Source: Wolfiporia cocos | Taxonomy: Eukaryota > Basidiomycota > Agaricomycetes > Polyporales > Phaeolaceae | NCBI GenBank assembly: GCA_029448655.1 | Contig: JACCLO010000010.1 | Span: 2,542,001 to 2,606,000 of the forward strand | Length of the DNA: 64,000 nucleotides | Reading direction: 5' to 3' | Shown here: positions 13,016 through 23,899 of the stretch, piece by piece | Layout: each line of letters opens with the position of its first letter | How positions within the stretch are numbered: the stretch's first letter is position 1 | Program-made: the position numbers and the translations under genes | The notes under the pieces: model-generated | Database searches by the model: none | What the model was told of the DNA's origin: nothing | The model's input: the letters and a program-made list of their open reading frames with translations, nothing else

Positions 13016-14130
13016 ATGGAGGCGAGGAGGCGGCGACTTTCGACATCACTTGCACTTGACATGATCCTCGATGACTTGATCGGAGACACAAAGACACTCT
13101 GTTGCTGTTCTTTGGTATCTCGAGCTTGGAATGAGCTATCGCGAAAGAAACTAGCTCGCCACTTCTGCATAGGCAGCTACTCTGGCCTGGACGGCGTTGC
13201 GGAACTTTGCAGTAATTCCGTGTGGTACTACAGCCTGCCATACTATATGCAGACTCTACACCTAGATGAGAGCAGCGCTTTGCCTGGACGTCCATTTGTA
13301 CATTCGGCGTTTCTTGTGCTAGGCCACGTTGGCTCAGGCGTTGAAACCCTGGCAATCCCGTCCATCAGATGGGATGTAATCGCAATGCACACGACCAGTC
13401 TTAATGCATTGGCTTTATTAAAGAGTGTCAAAGCTCTGTCACTCGATTCCTGCATATTCCGCGATTTTTAACAGCTCCAATACGTATCACCTCACTTCCT
13501 TTCTTGTCCGATCTGCGATTTTAGTGCCATTTTGACCTGGACCTCTCTTCGCCCCATATGCGTTCCGGGGATTTTGAAGGTGACTCTACAAGACTGATGT
13601 CCAGTCTGGTGCCCGGGAGAGCATTTGCCCAGGGGCTACACTCGGAGCCTGGCATAGTGCTCGCTCAGAGGATTGCCAGTGTCCGTCGACATTTAATGCA
13701 CAGCATTCACAGCTCCTTCATCTGGAGATATCACACTCTAGTCCATCACCCTCGGACGCTCTACTGACCTGGCTGCCGAGTACTGCATCTGCGTCACATC
13801 TCAAGACTCATCATAAATGCAGATGTTGGCTGGCAGATTCTAGGACATTTTCTGCTAGCATTCGACTTGTTTAAACGACTAGAACTTAAGTGCAACTGGG
13901 CTCCGCCTGATGACAGTGCTTATATTCCGTTGCCCTTTCGTACCCATGCAAGGATATCGTCTCAGCGAGGAGAAGTCAGTTTTCTACCTGTTTTTCTGCG
14001 CAATATCAACCGTCTTGACATTCCATGCGACGGTAATATAGGTGAATCGGGCGAATGTTCCAATCGACATAGGGTCTGCAAGAGTTCACGGCCGCTGCTG
14101 GTACCTACCTTGTTATCTGTTATCTAAACG
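13016..14130 (+). pseudogene. F-box protein pseudogene
   Basis: The frame opening at ATG 13016 begins with an F-box-like region (MILDDLIGDTKTLCCCSLVS, then RAWNELSR) and runs 151 codons before a TAA in a conserved-looking segment (RDF-stop-QLQ, best explained as CAA to TAA). The homologous reading then moves frame: ITSLPFLSDLRF, a TAG, and CHFDLDLSSPHMRSG near 13490-13570. It shifts again near 13790-14060, where LIINADVGWQILGHFLLAF and KRLELKCNWAPPDD are readable. At least two stops and two frame changes are needed, and no intron with usable borders removes them. The original product was probably an F-box/LRR protein of the kind expanded in agaricomycetes. Residual expression of the first 151 codons cannot be excluded. 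Confidence 0.6.
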
Positions 14131-14176
14131 GTCCCAGGTGCTGATTGACTGATATAATTGGCCACAATCAGTGCGT

Positions 14177-14557
14177 ATGCCAATGTCAAAACATGACGAG
14201 GATCAACCTCTCCTAGCATCTTTTGCTGTTGATGATCACCAAGGATTATGCCTTGCCGAAAGCTTGTTTCAGTCAGAGCTCGAGCAGTTAGTCAATAGGG
14301 ATAAGCCCATCGATTCTGTTCACCAGGCAATTGCAGATAGAATCAGGATCATGGTCGGTTGTGTCTTGGCATAATTGTTTGCGCCGTCTGAGTTGAGAGG
14401 TTTTCATGGGTCACTCTAGATCGGTGGTAAATCGTATGGTGGACAAATCAGTTTGCGAGCACATGGACAATCCCGTTTTCTCACTCTCAGTGAACTGGCC
14501 ATCAAAACACGACAAGAGATTTGGAGAGCGGCGGTAGAGGTGGGTGCTTGCACATAA
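14177..14557 (+). CDS. Small hypothetical protein, two exons
   Basis: A coherent two-exon model: ATG 14177 to 14353 (59 codons), intron 14354-14419 (66 bases, GTCGGT...CTCTAG, phase 0), then 14420-14557 ending in TAA, for 104 residues. The product is acidic and Leu/Glu-rich in the first half (LAESLFQSELEQLVNRDKP) and ends with ELAIKTRQEIWRAAVEVGAC. No known domain is recognised, and no signal peptide or membrane segment is seen. It lies just after the dead F-box gene and might be a remnant of a larger gene, although the open frame with matching splice phase argues for a real exon pair. Confidence 0.35.
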
Positions 14558-15456
14558 CGCTCGGCGATCTCAGAATAACAACATTTGCTTGCCTGCTCAT
14601 CCTGAACAGAATCTAGATGATCAGAAGCAAGACATGCGGAGAAATCATCCTAATCGTAACCATTATTGTTGGTGCAGACACGTAGACTCCGATCTCAACA
14701 ATTTCTTCCTCATGAGCATCAAACAAGTGTCACGCAGCAGTATCCAGCCCATACTAGCAAAAGGTGCTAATACTATTTCTGCACGATTTTGGTAGCTATA
14801 AGTATTATGGATCATCCTTCCTAAGGTGTAGAACGCCATGATGCTTGCATGATGTTCGGTTGTATTGACATATTATGGTGGTGTGCACGTTGCATTCCCA
14901 TGATGATCATTTTAGCATTACCCTCTGTCTATCGTCACTTGTACTGAGCCAGAAGCAAAACCTAGGGTCAAAAATCTATACGACTTCAATTGAAGAGGTT
15001 CGGCGACCTCCACATATTCTCCAGACCATGCGTGTGGAATAATATTCGGATAATAGCGGGCTGTAGTCACTGTATGGCGATGGTCAATCATGAAAGATTA
15101 GAGGGTCCTAGCGGCGTTCAATGAACGCGCTGTTCGAAGTGCTCAGCGGCACATTATACTTCACATATACTGGCGGCAGAAACTTCTTTGAACAGCGATT
15201 TGTGCATACCATGATGCCTGATGGCACTGCGATCAGCTCATGAGTGTGCCATAGCGTTCCGTCAATTCACATTATACCATATTTGATGTAAATGATGGCC
15301 ATTCTCGCAGCAGAGCGGAATACTAGTTACTGCGAAAGTGAGTGTGGTCCATGCCATCAAAAGAATGTCCCTTGCCGAACTAGTTCGCGAAGGTATATAC
15401 GATACTCGAATCCCAGAAATCAGGTCCTGCCCATCCCACCTCCCACGCATCGTAGA
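14558..15456. other. Intergenic region, no gene seen
   Basis: AT-richer than the flanking genes. No frame with plausible splice sites and no repeat were found. The right end should hold the 3' untranslated region of the minus-strand GH16 gene. Confidence 0.5.
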
Positions 15457-17277
15457 TCAAAGCAGCATCCACGCGCTCAGCGCTACCAATGTAACACTGA
15501 CGCCCACGCCCCAGACTCTGACCGTACCCGCGCCCGAACTGCTCGAGTTGGACGTCGAGCTGGTACTGGCGCTGGCACTCGCCTCGGAGGTCGCGCTCGC
15601 GGCGGCGACAGACGAGGAAGCGCCGCCCGATGTCACAAGCGTTTCGTTTGAGTTGAAGATCTTGAGGTAGTTGATCTCGAAGTATGCCGTCGCGAGCGCG
15701 GTCTGGTTGCCCTGGTTGATTACGTTTTGGAGGTACTGCCCGTAGGTATGCGCGAATGAAGGATAAGACACGAGATGTGAGCGAGAGAAAGTTAAAGGGA
15801 GGGGAGAGACGCACGCAGGAGGACGCGTTCGCAGCGCCGCCACCGCTGATGGGGCACGTCTCAGGATAGATTGTGTCAAGGCCGGCCCTGCAATGGGGTG
15901 ATTAGTTTGCAGCGCTCTGTCGAGCGCACGCACGACGTACCAGTCACCGCACAGCGTGATGTCGAGCACAATCTGCTGCGGCTTGAAGTAGGTCTCGATA
16001 TCGCACGAGGAGGCAGGGTACGACGCAGAGGGCGTGCCCCAATCGTCCGTAGAGATAGAAGTCGTCGCGTTGGAGATGGACGAGGGGATATCCGAGCGCT
16101 GAAGGACCGTCAGTCATCTGAGCGCAATAAGAGAACCGAGGTGCGAGGGAAGACTCACGCTCCAGAACCAAATCTCGATACCCGTCGAGGCGAAGAGCGT
16201 CGCCCACACACCGCCGCCCGCGGCGGCAAAGCCCGCGCCATAGCTGTTCGCCTTCGTCTCCGTCTGAACGTGCGCATAAGTCTGTGTCGTCCCACCGGAG
16301 GACACGAACGCATATACGCACGTAGGTACACCCTGCAGCCTCAGAGCAGTTTGTCGTCCCTATGGAGCCGCTTGCAGTTGCGCTGGACGAGGCCGAGCAC
16401 CCGTTCTCGCTGTGGAGCGCCATCTGGTTTGCGGTCATTCCATTTATGCCCTCGACGATGTCGATCTCGCCCCCTTCTGGCCAGTTCTCACCCTTCGTCC
16501 AGAAGCCGGGCCAGACCTGCGCAAATGCGCATGAGGCGGAGAAACATGGAAGTATATGCATGTGTACGCACGGAACAGCCGTACGGCAGGTGTGTTGCGT
16601 CAAAGAGGATGACGCTGCCAGCCGGGTAGTAGTCTGCAGTTGTGATCCGGACCTACGCCAGTCGGAAGCAGGTGAGCAAAACGCGGGTGTGAGTTAGGTG
16701 CGGAGGAACACGCACTGAGTCACGCTTGTCGTTGTATATGACGTCGCTGGTGTTGTCGACCTTGATCACGGCCTGGCCACCGCTCGTAACATACGCGAGC
16801 TTGTCGGCCGTAGCCGCAGATTTGTTGAGGTACGTGACATCGCCTGTACAGTGAGGTGTTAGCTAAAGCAAATAGACGGTGCAGATGAGGAGCTAAAGCG
16901 CATATATGCGATTAAGGTCTGATAGAGTAGGCAGGTTGCGCTACAGCCACAAAGGGAGGCATCTTGATTTCGGCACTGGGATCCCGGACATGTAATGCTG
17001 CTCATTTACGAGCCAAGCTTAAGGAACCTGCGCCGAACGCCAGAGATCGTCGAAGCATAAACGGTGAAGCCAGCGCCAATAGCAGCACTCGCCGCACCAC
17101 ATCGGGCGCTTCTCTATTCAACGACGCTGCGAACGCACCATCGGTGGTATTATCATAGTTCCCATAGAAGACCCATCCGTCAAAGAAGTTGGCACCCTGG
17201 AACTCCTGTACGAGGCTGTACGATGCGAGGGCGGTTGGAGAAAGGACAGCGGCCGCGAGGAGTGCGGCGGACTTCAT
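15457..17277 (-). CDS. GH16 family endo-1,3(4)-beta-glucanase, secreted
   Basis: Hydrolyses beta-1,3 or mixed beta-1,3/1,4-glucans, in cell-wall remodelling or plant-glucan degradation. It starts at ATG 17277 with a signal peptide (MKSAALLAAAVLSPTALA). Exons then encode FFDGWVFYGNYDNTTDG, DVTYLNKSAATADKLAYV, VRITTADYYPAGSV, and PYGCSVWPGFWTKG followed by the catalytic GGEIDIVEGIN, which carries the ExDxxE signature of GH16. A later exon has the beta-jelly-roll strand segment HVQTETKANSYGAGF. The tail is a Ser/Ala/Thr-rich linker followed by a hydrophobic end (VWGVGVSVTLVALSAWMLL), as in GPI-anchored wall enzymes. About seven introns; the first (roughly 16841-17148) is about 300 bases and unusually long. 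Family assignment is secure; exact substrate is not. Confidence 0.88.
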
Positions 17278-19083
17278 GTCGAATTAGGCGAGACTGCGCA
17301 AGGGAGAGAAAGAGAAGAAGGTGGCTGCGCTTTCGAGTGTGCTGTGCTTTTATTCAACACCGGCGGGATGACGGATCAAGTCAGTTCCGGTGATCCTGTT
17401 CTAAAGAAAACGACGGGCTGCGTAGACTGCGCTGAACTGCGGCGGTCTAAAAGGCGTGATGGGGACAAGCACGGCACTGCGGGGGGGACGAGTCAAGGGA
17501 AAGGAGGAATGAGAGTGGTAGCCTGCCTGAGACCGTGGTGGGGGTAAGATATAGAGGGTGTGAGCGAACACGATGTACGGGAAGACGTCACCTGTGTGGG
17601 CAACGACCGGCCGTGCTGCGGATGCACCACTCGACGCTAGCCGCGCAGTTGCATCTTTTCTGTTGTCACACATCATAGCACCGGAGATTTCGAGCTGCGT
17701 TCATCTAGGTCTGCATCCCTCTCCAGTTCGCACGCACGAAAAACATGTGCAATGTCCGTATGTGGCGCACCTTAGGGCTGCGAACCTTTAACCTCGTCCC
17801 CGCACACGGCGCCAATAACTGATCCACTTGATCGGTCGGACGTGGTTGCATCAGCAGCGGCTGCAACAGACGCAGAACACGACGTCGACAGAAGCGTTAG
17901 CGGCTGTATGCGCACCAATGAATGCTTGTTCTAACTATATCGCGCATTCATTTCACTCACCATGCCGAGGGAGTCTGTACCCAATATTAGCTCGGCCCAT
18001 ATCAAGGTTACTTGTTGTCGAAGCACCTTTCCTGATGTCGTCTCTAACGTCGCGCGAAAGCCACAATGTTACCACTAGAATAATTGACCATATAACACGA
18101 TGGCGTTCAGACTTGCTTGCGGGGAGCCTTGCGCGTCGAAAGAGTTGAGAATTGAGACGATGCTCGAATGATCCTGCACATGCCTGATCTGATGATGAGC
18201 TGGGTTCGAAATTCGAAGTGACTGTGGCACCAATACTGCATCAGGCAGCAGCAGTGTTGTAGCGAAGTTGCAGCCTGAGGCTGTATTCATCACATTGATT
18301 TTGGGTCAAGTTCGGAAATTGGGCGTTGAGAGAAAGCCAGCTCGAACATTGGCCCCGGTCGGTACCGACGAATCGATATCGATCATCGACCACAGCTGTA
18401 GATTCAAGTTGTAGAACTTACGCACCAGTACTGTGCGCGAACTTCGACGCATACAGCATCCCCAGTTTTATGTGATTGAGGCGATACCTTGATGTTTGAC
18501 CTTCAGGATCAGTCCGCCTGTGGTCCGAACAAGTTGTAATGACAGATGGGATCATTGACTCAGAAGTGAGACTCAGTATTAAGATGGCCCTCGCCTTGAA
18601 TTGGTCAACCCTCGGCCTCGGCGTTTGCAGCAGTCTTGCTGTAACAGCAACATCCCAACCTGATTCGTATACCAGTTCCGGTGTTTTCTAGGTAGATTAC
18701 GATTATCGAATTCGTACATACTTTCAACGATTATGCGTACGGCTCTTATGTAAACTAATAGAGGTTCATAGGTATGTTTAGCTCAATAGAAAGTACTACA
18801 GTGTGTGAAAGGTGCGCAGTCCTGCCGAATCCATGAATGCAAACGATTTCTTCGATGCAGACGTTGCTGTGTACGTGACAAGTCGTGACAGGTTACCGAA
18901 ATTCCGAGCATTATTACTACTACGATACGACCAAAAAATACGCATGCAAGCACTAGGAAGATAATATGTATCGTGTATGCGGCGCCCTTCCCAGTAGCGA
19001 GGTCGACCTGGGAACATGACCGAACCCTCCTTCCAATGCCTAGATCGCGCGGGGGTATCAGCACTCACCAACCGCCGGGTATC
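17278..19083. other. Intergenic region, no gene seen
   Basis: Contains the GH16 promoter (next to 17278) and the 3' flank of the conserved protein that follows. No frame with splice support was found. Overlapping open stretches at 17401-17676 and 18783-19071 have no recognisable family. Confidence 0.45.
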
Positions 19084-20991
19084 CTACCCTCTCAGCCTCC
19101 ATCCATCGCCCTTCCTGCGCTCGCGTCCGACGCCGCCAAAGCCTTCGCGCACGACGAGCCACAGGCCCGTGCACGACACGACGTCCTTGATCTCTTCCGC
19201 TGTCAGCATCAGCGGCTCGGCGTCCTCCCGCGCGTTCTCCTTCCCCGCGCCCCACAGCTTCTTCGCCCCGCCTCCTCCCCCGCCCCCGCCGTTCTGCACG
19301 GACGGCTCGGGCGCGGGCATCGGCGCAGGCCGCGCGATCCCCTGCGGTGTCACGACCCGCCTCCGCAGGTTCACGCGCTCGACCTCGACGTCCGGCAGCG
19401 GGAACGGCACCTTGAGCAGCGCGACCACCTTCGGGTGGTGCGGCGTCGGCACGACCGCGGCCACCTTCGCGCGGATCACGGGCGCGTGCATCTGCGAGAG
19501 CGGCGAGCCCGGCTGCCCGCGCGCCGACGCGGACGCCGCGGGCGGGGGCGCGTGCAGCCGCCGCACGACCAGCGTGCACTGCCAGGGCGTCTCCGAGTCC
19601 TCGGGGTCCGATTCGTCCCCGTCGTCCTCCCGCTCGAGCTCGCGCGAGCGCATGCGCCGCAGACCATCCACTGACTCGCGCGACACGATGCTCCCCGCGG
19701 GCCCAGGCGACACCGAGCGCGCAGACTCCATCGAGCGCCGCCCGTGCACCGCGGGCGAGAGCGTGCGCGCCTTCTGCCCCTGCGCGGGCAGCGTCGCATG
19801 CTGGCTTGCCTGGTGCTGCAGCGATGCCGTCGACGGCGTCGCGGACGACGTCGCGATGCTGTTCCGCTGCCTGCGCTGGCTCGTCTCCCGGTGCACGCCC
19901 GCCTCGCGCGAGCGCTCCCCGTCGCGGCCCTTCTTCCGCGTGCTCTTCCCGCGAGTCCACTCGAAGCGCACCTCGACCATGCCCTCCAGCGAACCCGGCG
20001 CGGGGGTGAACCCGCTCCGCGCCTCGTTGAACTTCTCGCGCATTCCGCTGAACACGTTCTCCGGCTCGCCCTTGAGCCACCGCCGCACTACCCAGATGTA
20101 CTTCGTCGGTCGGCCTCGTGGGGGCACCGTCTGCGAGCGCAGGGAAGGCTGAATACCGAGTACTGGAGGCTGAAGCGTGGGCTCTGGTAGCGGAGACATG
20201 GGATTGTTTGATGAAGACAGCAACGACGTGCGCTTCGAGCGCGCTGACTCCGTCGATGGCAGCGCACTGACAGGCGGGCTTAATGGCAGAGGGAGTGCAG
20301 GAGGAGGCGCAGCGGTCGTTCCGTCCTTCTTCTTGAACAGCTTCCCGAAGAACTTGCGCGACCCAGGACGACTTCCTGAGGACGAGCTCGCGGGTACGGA
20401 CGGGATAGGGGAAAGCATAGGGGACATCGGCGGGTGCTCGTGCGTGTTCTCTGACGTGATAAGCGACGCGGCGGATGATCCGGGGGTATGTGACGCGTCG
20501 GGGGGCGCAAGCCCCTGACCATAGTCCGCGCTCGTCCGCCGCCCGAGCTCATCCACCATGCTGCCTTCCCATACCTCGATTGGCTCAAGCACCGCCAGGC
20601 CAATCACCTCCAGTCCCCGCTTCATGAACTTGGCAACTTTGGCGTCAGTCCCTGCGTCAACGATCACGTTTTGCATAACGTTGTGAGCTTGGAGATTATA
20701 CAGCGGGATGATCATCCGCCGCCCCGAGGACGTTGACGATGTCGAGCCGATCGTGGAGAACGAACCGGTCGAGTAGCTTGAGTACATTGAGGTGTCAGAG
20801 CGATTCGAGTTGGTCCGCGAGAGTGCTGTCGACGCTTGGTACTCGCTATCAGCTGTGGAGTCCATTGATTGTCGACTGCCAGGCCTCTCCTTCGTATGTG
20901 GCGGGACAAGTTGCACTTGCAGGTTCAAAGGGTGATTTGTTTTTGATGGCGGCGGTCGTACAACGATGAAGGACTGCGTGAGACGAGGCAT
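19084..20991 (-). CDS. Conserved fungal protein of unknown function, single exon
   Basis: An uninterrupted 635-codon frame from ATG 20991 to the stop at 19084. The N-terminal 90 residues are Ser-rich; a first ordered block follows (MIIPLYNLQAHNVMQNVIVD, then a stretch ending VLEPIEVW). A disordered Pro/Ser segment carries a basic patch (RKFFGKLFKKKD). A second block has YIWVVRRWLKGEPENVFSGM and GMVEVRFEWTRGK; a third has WQCTLVVRRLHAP and KVVALLKVPFPLPDVEVERV; the C-terminus has LTAEEIKDVVSCTGLWLVVR. No membrane segment or catalytic motif is visible. The ordered blocks separated by Ser/Pro linkers suggest a scaffold or regulator, which is inference. Third-position GC is very high, as in the other real genes, and the length without introns is exceptional here. 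Confidence 0.8.
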   Translation of the reverse strand: MPRLTQSFIVVRPPPSKTNHPLNLQVQLVPPHTKERPGSRQSMDSTADSEYQASTALSRTNSNRSDTSMYSSYSTGSFSTIGSTSSTSSGRRMIIPLYNLQAHNVMQNVIVDAGTDAKVAKFMKRGLEVIGLAVLEPIEVWEGSMVDELGRRTSADYGQGLAPPDASHTPGSSAASLITSENTHEHPPMSPMLSPIPSVPASSSSGSRPGSRKFFGKLFKKKDGTTAAPPPALPLPLSPPVSALPSTESARSKRTSLLSSSNNPMSPLPEPTLQPPVLGIQPSLRSQTVPPRGRPTKYIWVVRRWLKGEPENVFSGMREKFNEARSGFTPAPGSLEGMVEVRFEWTRGKSTRKKGRDGERSREAGVHRETSQRRQRNSIATSSATPSTASLQHQASQHATLPAQGQKARTLSPAVHGRRSMESARSVSPGPAGSIVSRESVDGLRRMRSRELEREDDGDESDPEDSETPWQCTLVVRRLHAPPPAASASARGQPGSPLSQMHAPVIRAKVAAVVPTPHHPKVVALLKVPFPLPDVEVERVNLRRRVVTPQGIARPAPMPAPEPSVQNGGGGGGGGAKKLWGAGKENAREDAEPLMLTAEEIKDVVSCTGLWLVVREGFGGVGRERRKGDGWRLRG

Positions 20992-21845
20992 TAGTGTATT
21001 GCACAGCCAAGGTGGGGCACGAAATCAAGAAGGTCTCTGAGAGCAGCATTGAAGAAGAAGCGCCTGCAATCAAGTACTCCTTGGTCCGCGGACTCGGTAA
21101 ATATCGGGACATCGCCACCATCTAACAGACGTACACAGGATTGTGCACTATATATAACCAACAGTCATGATAGGTGGGCCCGTGAGCGACCGTGTTCCCA
21201 AGAACGGACAGTCTGGAGACCACAGCAGCTGGTTGCTGTCTGACATATCTCGGCACCGCAGACGGTAGCCTGTTATCCAAAGCTTCTACGCGTGCGAGAG
21301 CTTCTGAGAACGTAAAGAACGAGGAACAGAAGATACGCAAGGGTCCGAACGCCCGTGAGATGCACAGCAAGCATGCCGTGTGAGCCGAAGAGGTGGATTT
21401 GTGCTGACGCGACGTCATACAAACGCCGGCCTCGGAGCTCGCGCCAAGACAGCGCGCGTATGCCATAAGTGGACATGGCGCGACAGTGCACGAAGCGCGA
21501 ACGCGTACGTGCGGGGACCGGGGAAGAACGCAGCCTGATGCCAATGCTGCCCATCAATCAGCGTGGGCGGATGGCATCGCAGGGCATCTCGCTTGTGATG
21601 CACTCATCAGCGCAAACAGACACCGACTTGGCAAAGCCTGGAAGGCGCGGCGTGGACACGGGCATGAAGCTCCCCGACCCCTGCATGGACTGCGGGCGAT
21701 CCCACTTGCCGGACAGTAGAAAATAACCTTTGCGGGAACGCTGGGGATTAAGCACGGGTGCTAAGCGACGCCATCCGTGCTGCCCCAGCACAGTTGCAGA
21801 TCGCGCCCATGCAACACGTTAGCAACGCCTGAAGCACTACTCGGC
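20992..21845. other. Intergenic region, no gene seen
   Basis: Upstream flank of the single-exon conserved protein. Open stretches occur on both strands (for example 21122-21557 on the minus strand) but none has a recognisable domain or splice-compatible partner. Confidence 0.45.
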
Positions 21846-22660
21846 TCAGGTAGTGGCAACGTGTATGATCAGGGTAGCATAGTGGCCGCCTTGCCAGCAT
21901 GGGCAATAGAGGGCCCGAATAATGGGGTAGTGCCAGCTTGCACGAACGCGTCTGGCATGTATGGGAGCGCGTAACACAGCCCGCGCCCAGCACGCGTTCT
22001 GGAGTCCATGGATGCTCGGTGCAGCCAAAAATATATAACACGAGGGGTAAACGTTCACCTCATTTGTCTTCTCCTTCTTCTTCCTTACTCCATGTTCATC
22101 GATGGTGCGCATGTCTTTGGGTGGCTCCTCTTCTTCCTGCTCTTTGAATGGTGCTGGCGGCGCCTCAGGGGCAGGTACGGGTTTCTCTGAACCCAGTTGC
22201 TGGAAGGGGGAGGGAAGGAACGAGGAGAGTGATTGGAACATGCGAACAGAGATGCGGAAAAGACGAAAGCAGAGAGGACATTGATGGTGCGGTAAAGTTA
22301 AGAGGCATACTGACCGAGGCCGGCGGCAAGCGTCACCGGCCAAATCGGGGCGAGGTTCCCACCCAGCGAGCTCCTCGGGCCCGCTCGGCGCCTATTTATC
22401 CCTCCGCTCACGACCACAGCGCACGCGATCCCCACGGCAGCTGCGTCCGCAGGCAGGCCCGCAGACGATGGCAGCGACGTGATTTGGTCGCACAAGAAAT
22501 CCGATGAATACTAACAACCAACTTCTATTCTCGATCTTGTCCTCTGCACTCACACCCACGGCGCGGGTTCTGTCAATTGCGCTGTTTCATTCGGAACCCG
22601 AACGGCGAGCAGAGCGCGCTTGGCGCGTAATGGAAATTACACGTCGACCTCCTCGTGCAT
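21846..22660 (-). CDS. Tentative small membrane protein (hypothetical)
   Basis: A minus-strand model. The middle exon (about 22498 down to 22308) encodes a hydrophobic stretch (ADAAAVGIACAVVVSGGI), a basic turn (NRRRAGPRSSLGGNLAP) and a second hydrophobic stretch (IWPVTLAAGL). Splicing GTCAGT to the acceptor ...GGGTTCAG (phase 1) gives an acidic tail (KPVPAPEAPPAPFKEQEEEE, then PPKDMRTIDEHG and KKKEK). No ATG lies in the middle exon. A start at 22660 (MHEEVD) with an intron to the acceptor near 22509 fits phase 0 but is speculative. The C-terminal end may be earlier than 21846, since GTGAAC near 22060 could be another donor. Two hydrophobic segments with a charged tail suggest a small organelle-membrane protein; the family is unknown. 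Confidence 0.35.
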
Positions 22661-23899
22661 GGACCTCATTCAACACAAATCTCTATCTCGATCTCGCAGA
22701 TCTGCCCGGGTGTCACGCTAAGGCACAAAAACACAGCTCACAGCCCAGATCGCACGGGTGTCGGTGATGGGCGGTGTTGATAGGATACACGGCACGCCTT
22801 TGCCGGTAGACATAGCCTTTCACGCGCATTGCGCAGGCCGCCTGCGCGGCGGACTGGACGTACTCTGGAAAACACATTATTGCGTATCTCAGCCACGCCC
22901 GCGCAGTCCGCAGCCGTCGGACACGATGGTGTCCGGATTTATGGCCTCTCCTCACGAGATGGCCAGGTGATATGACGCGTTCCCGTATGTCTCACACTCC
23001 GCGGACCTACCGGGATGACCTTCACAGACTACGGGCTGATCGCCACCCCGTAATGTCTCTAAGCTAAGCTGAGCAGCGTTTAGTTTTTTCCGAAATTACC
23101 CGTCTGGGATCCGGGTTCGCCAATTGTGTGCGTGCCGGATTGCGCCCCTCCGCAGGTGGACTTGTCCGGCTGAGTACACCAACCCGTAACAATTCGATCA
23201 AGGAACCACAGCGCCTGCGCGATTATGGCCGTTCCATACGTGCACAGCCGTCAGCCGGCCTCGATCAACAAGTGACGCGCAGCTGCACAGCCGCAAAACA
23301 TGGCTCGGCTGTGCGCCAAGGATTACCTGACGAGGAAGCCAGATCAGAGTACGATCACTGAGGCTGTATGAGGTAACGAGCGTTTTGTCATGGCTGTATC
23401 AGTCCACATGAAAAATGTTTTCAGGGCTGTTGAACATCGCGACATTTTGGACCGTGTCACCTATTCCCCCGCTTGACGTTGAGCAGCTGTCAATCGCAGA
23501 ACGCGCCCTATGTTACACAGCCTGCGCCGCTAGCTTACGGAATTGCTACCAGACTGTGCCACATCTCGCCATGTACTACGGCTCTCATGACCACGCGATG
23601 TCTGCGCGATCCAATGTGTTTGTCATTGGACGGGTGCTGCAATGCCTAATTCACGAGATGGTCGGGCACATGTAGTGACCTGACCCGAAGAGTCGCCGAA
23701 TACAAAAACAGAAGCTTGCTGGAGACTTCGTTCGCTCTCTTCATCTGCACTCAACCGCAGCGGACCAGTGATCGGCAAACGAGACTTCTCCTGCCAGCAT
23801 TTCTACACCAGCCAAATCCAATACAGCACAGAAGATTTCTTGGAGCCCGAAACAGTGTTATGGTACATCTGAGTGTCTGTTTCTGAAGCTGCTACGACC
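22661..23899. other. Intergenic region, no gene seen
   Basis: No supported frame. Should include the 3' flank of the minus-strand epimerase-like gene near 23700-23899. Confidence 0.45.

Noticed and set aside
18197..18220. GGTTCGAAAT sequence resembling a tRNA B box
   Set aside because: No A box at the right distance upstream and no cloverleaf pairing.
19016..20152. Long plus-strand frame of 378 codons opposite the conserved protein
   Set aside because: It is antisense to a well-supported 635-codon gene; its low-complexity Ser/Arg/Pro content follows from the GC-rich codons of the other strand.
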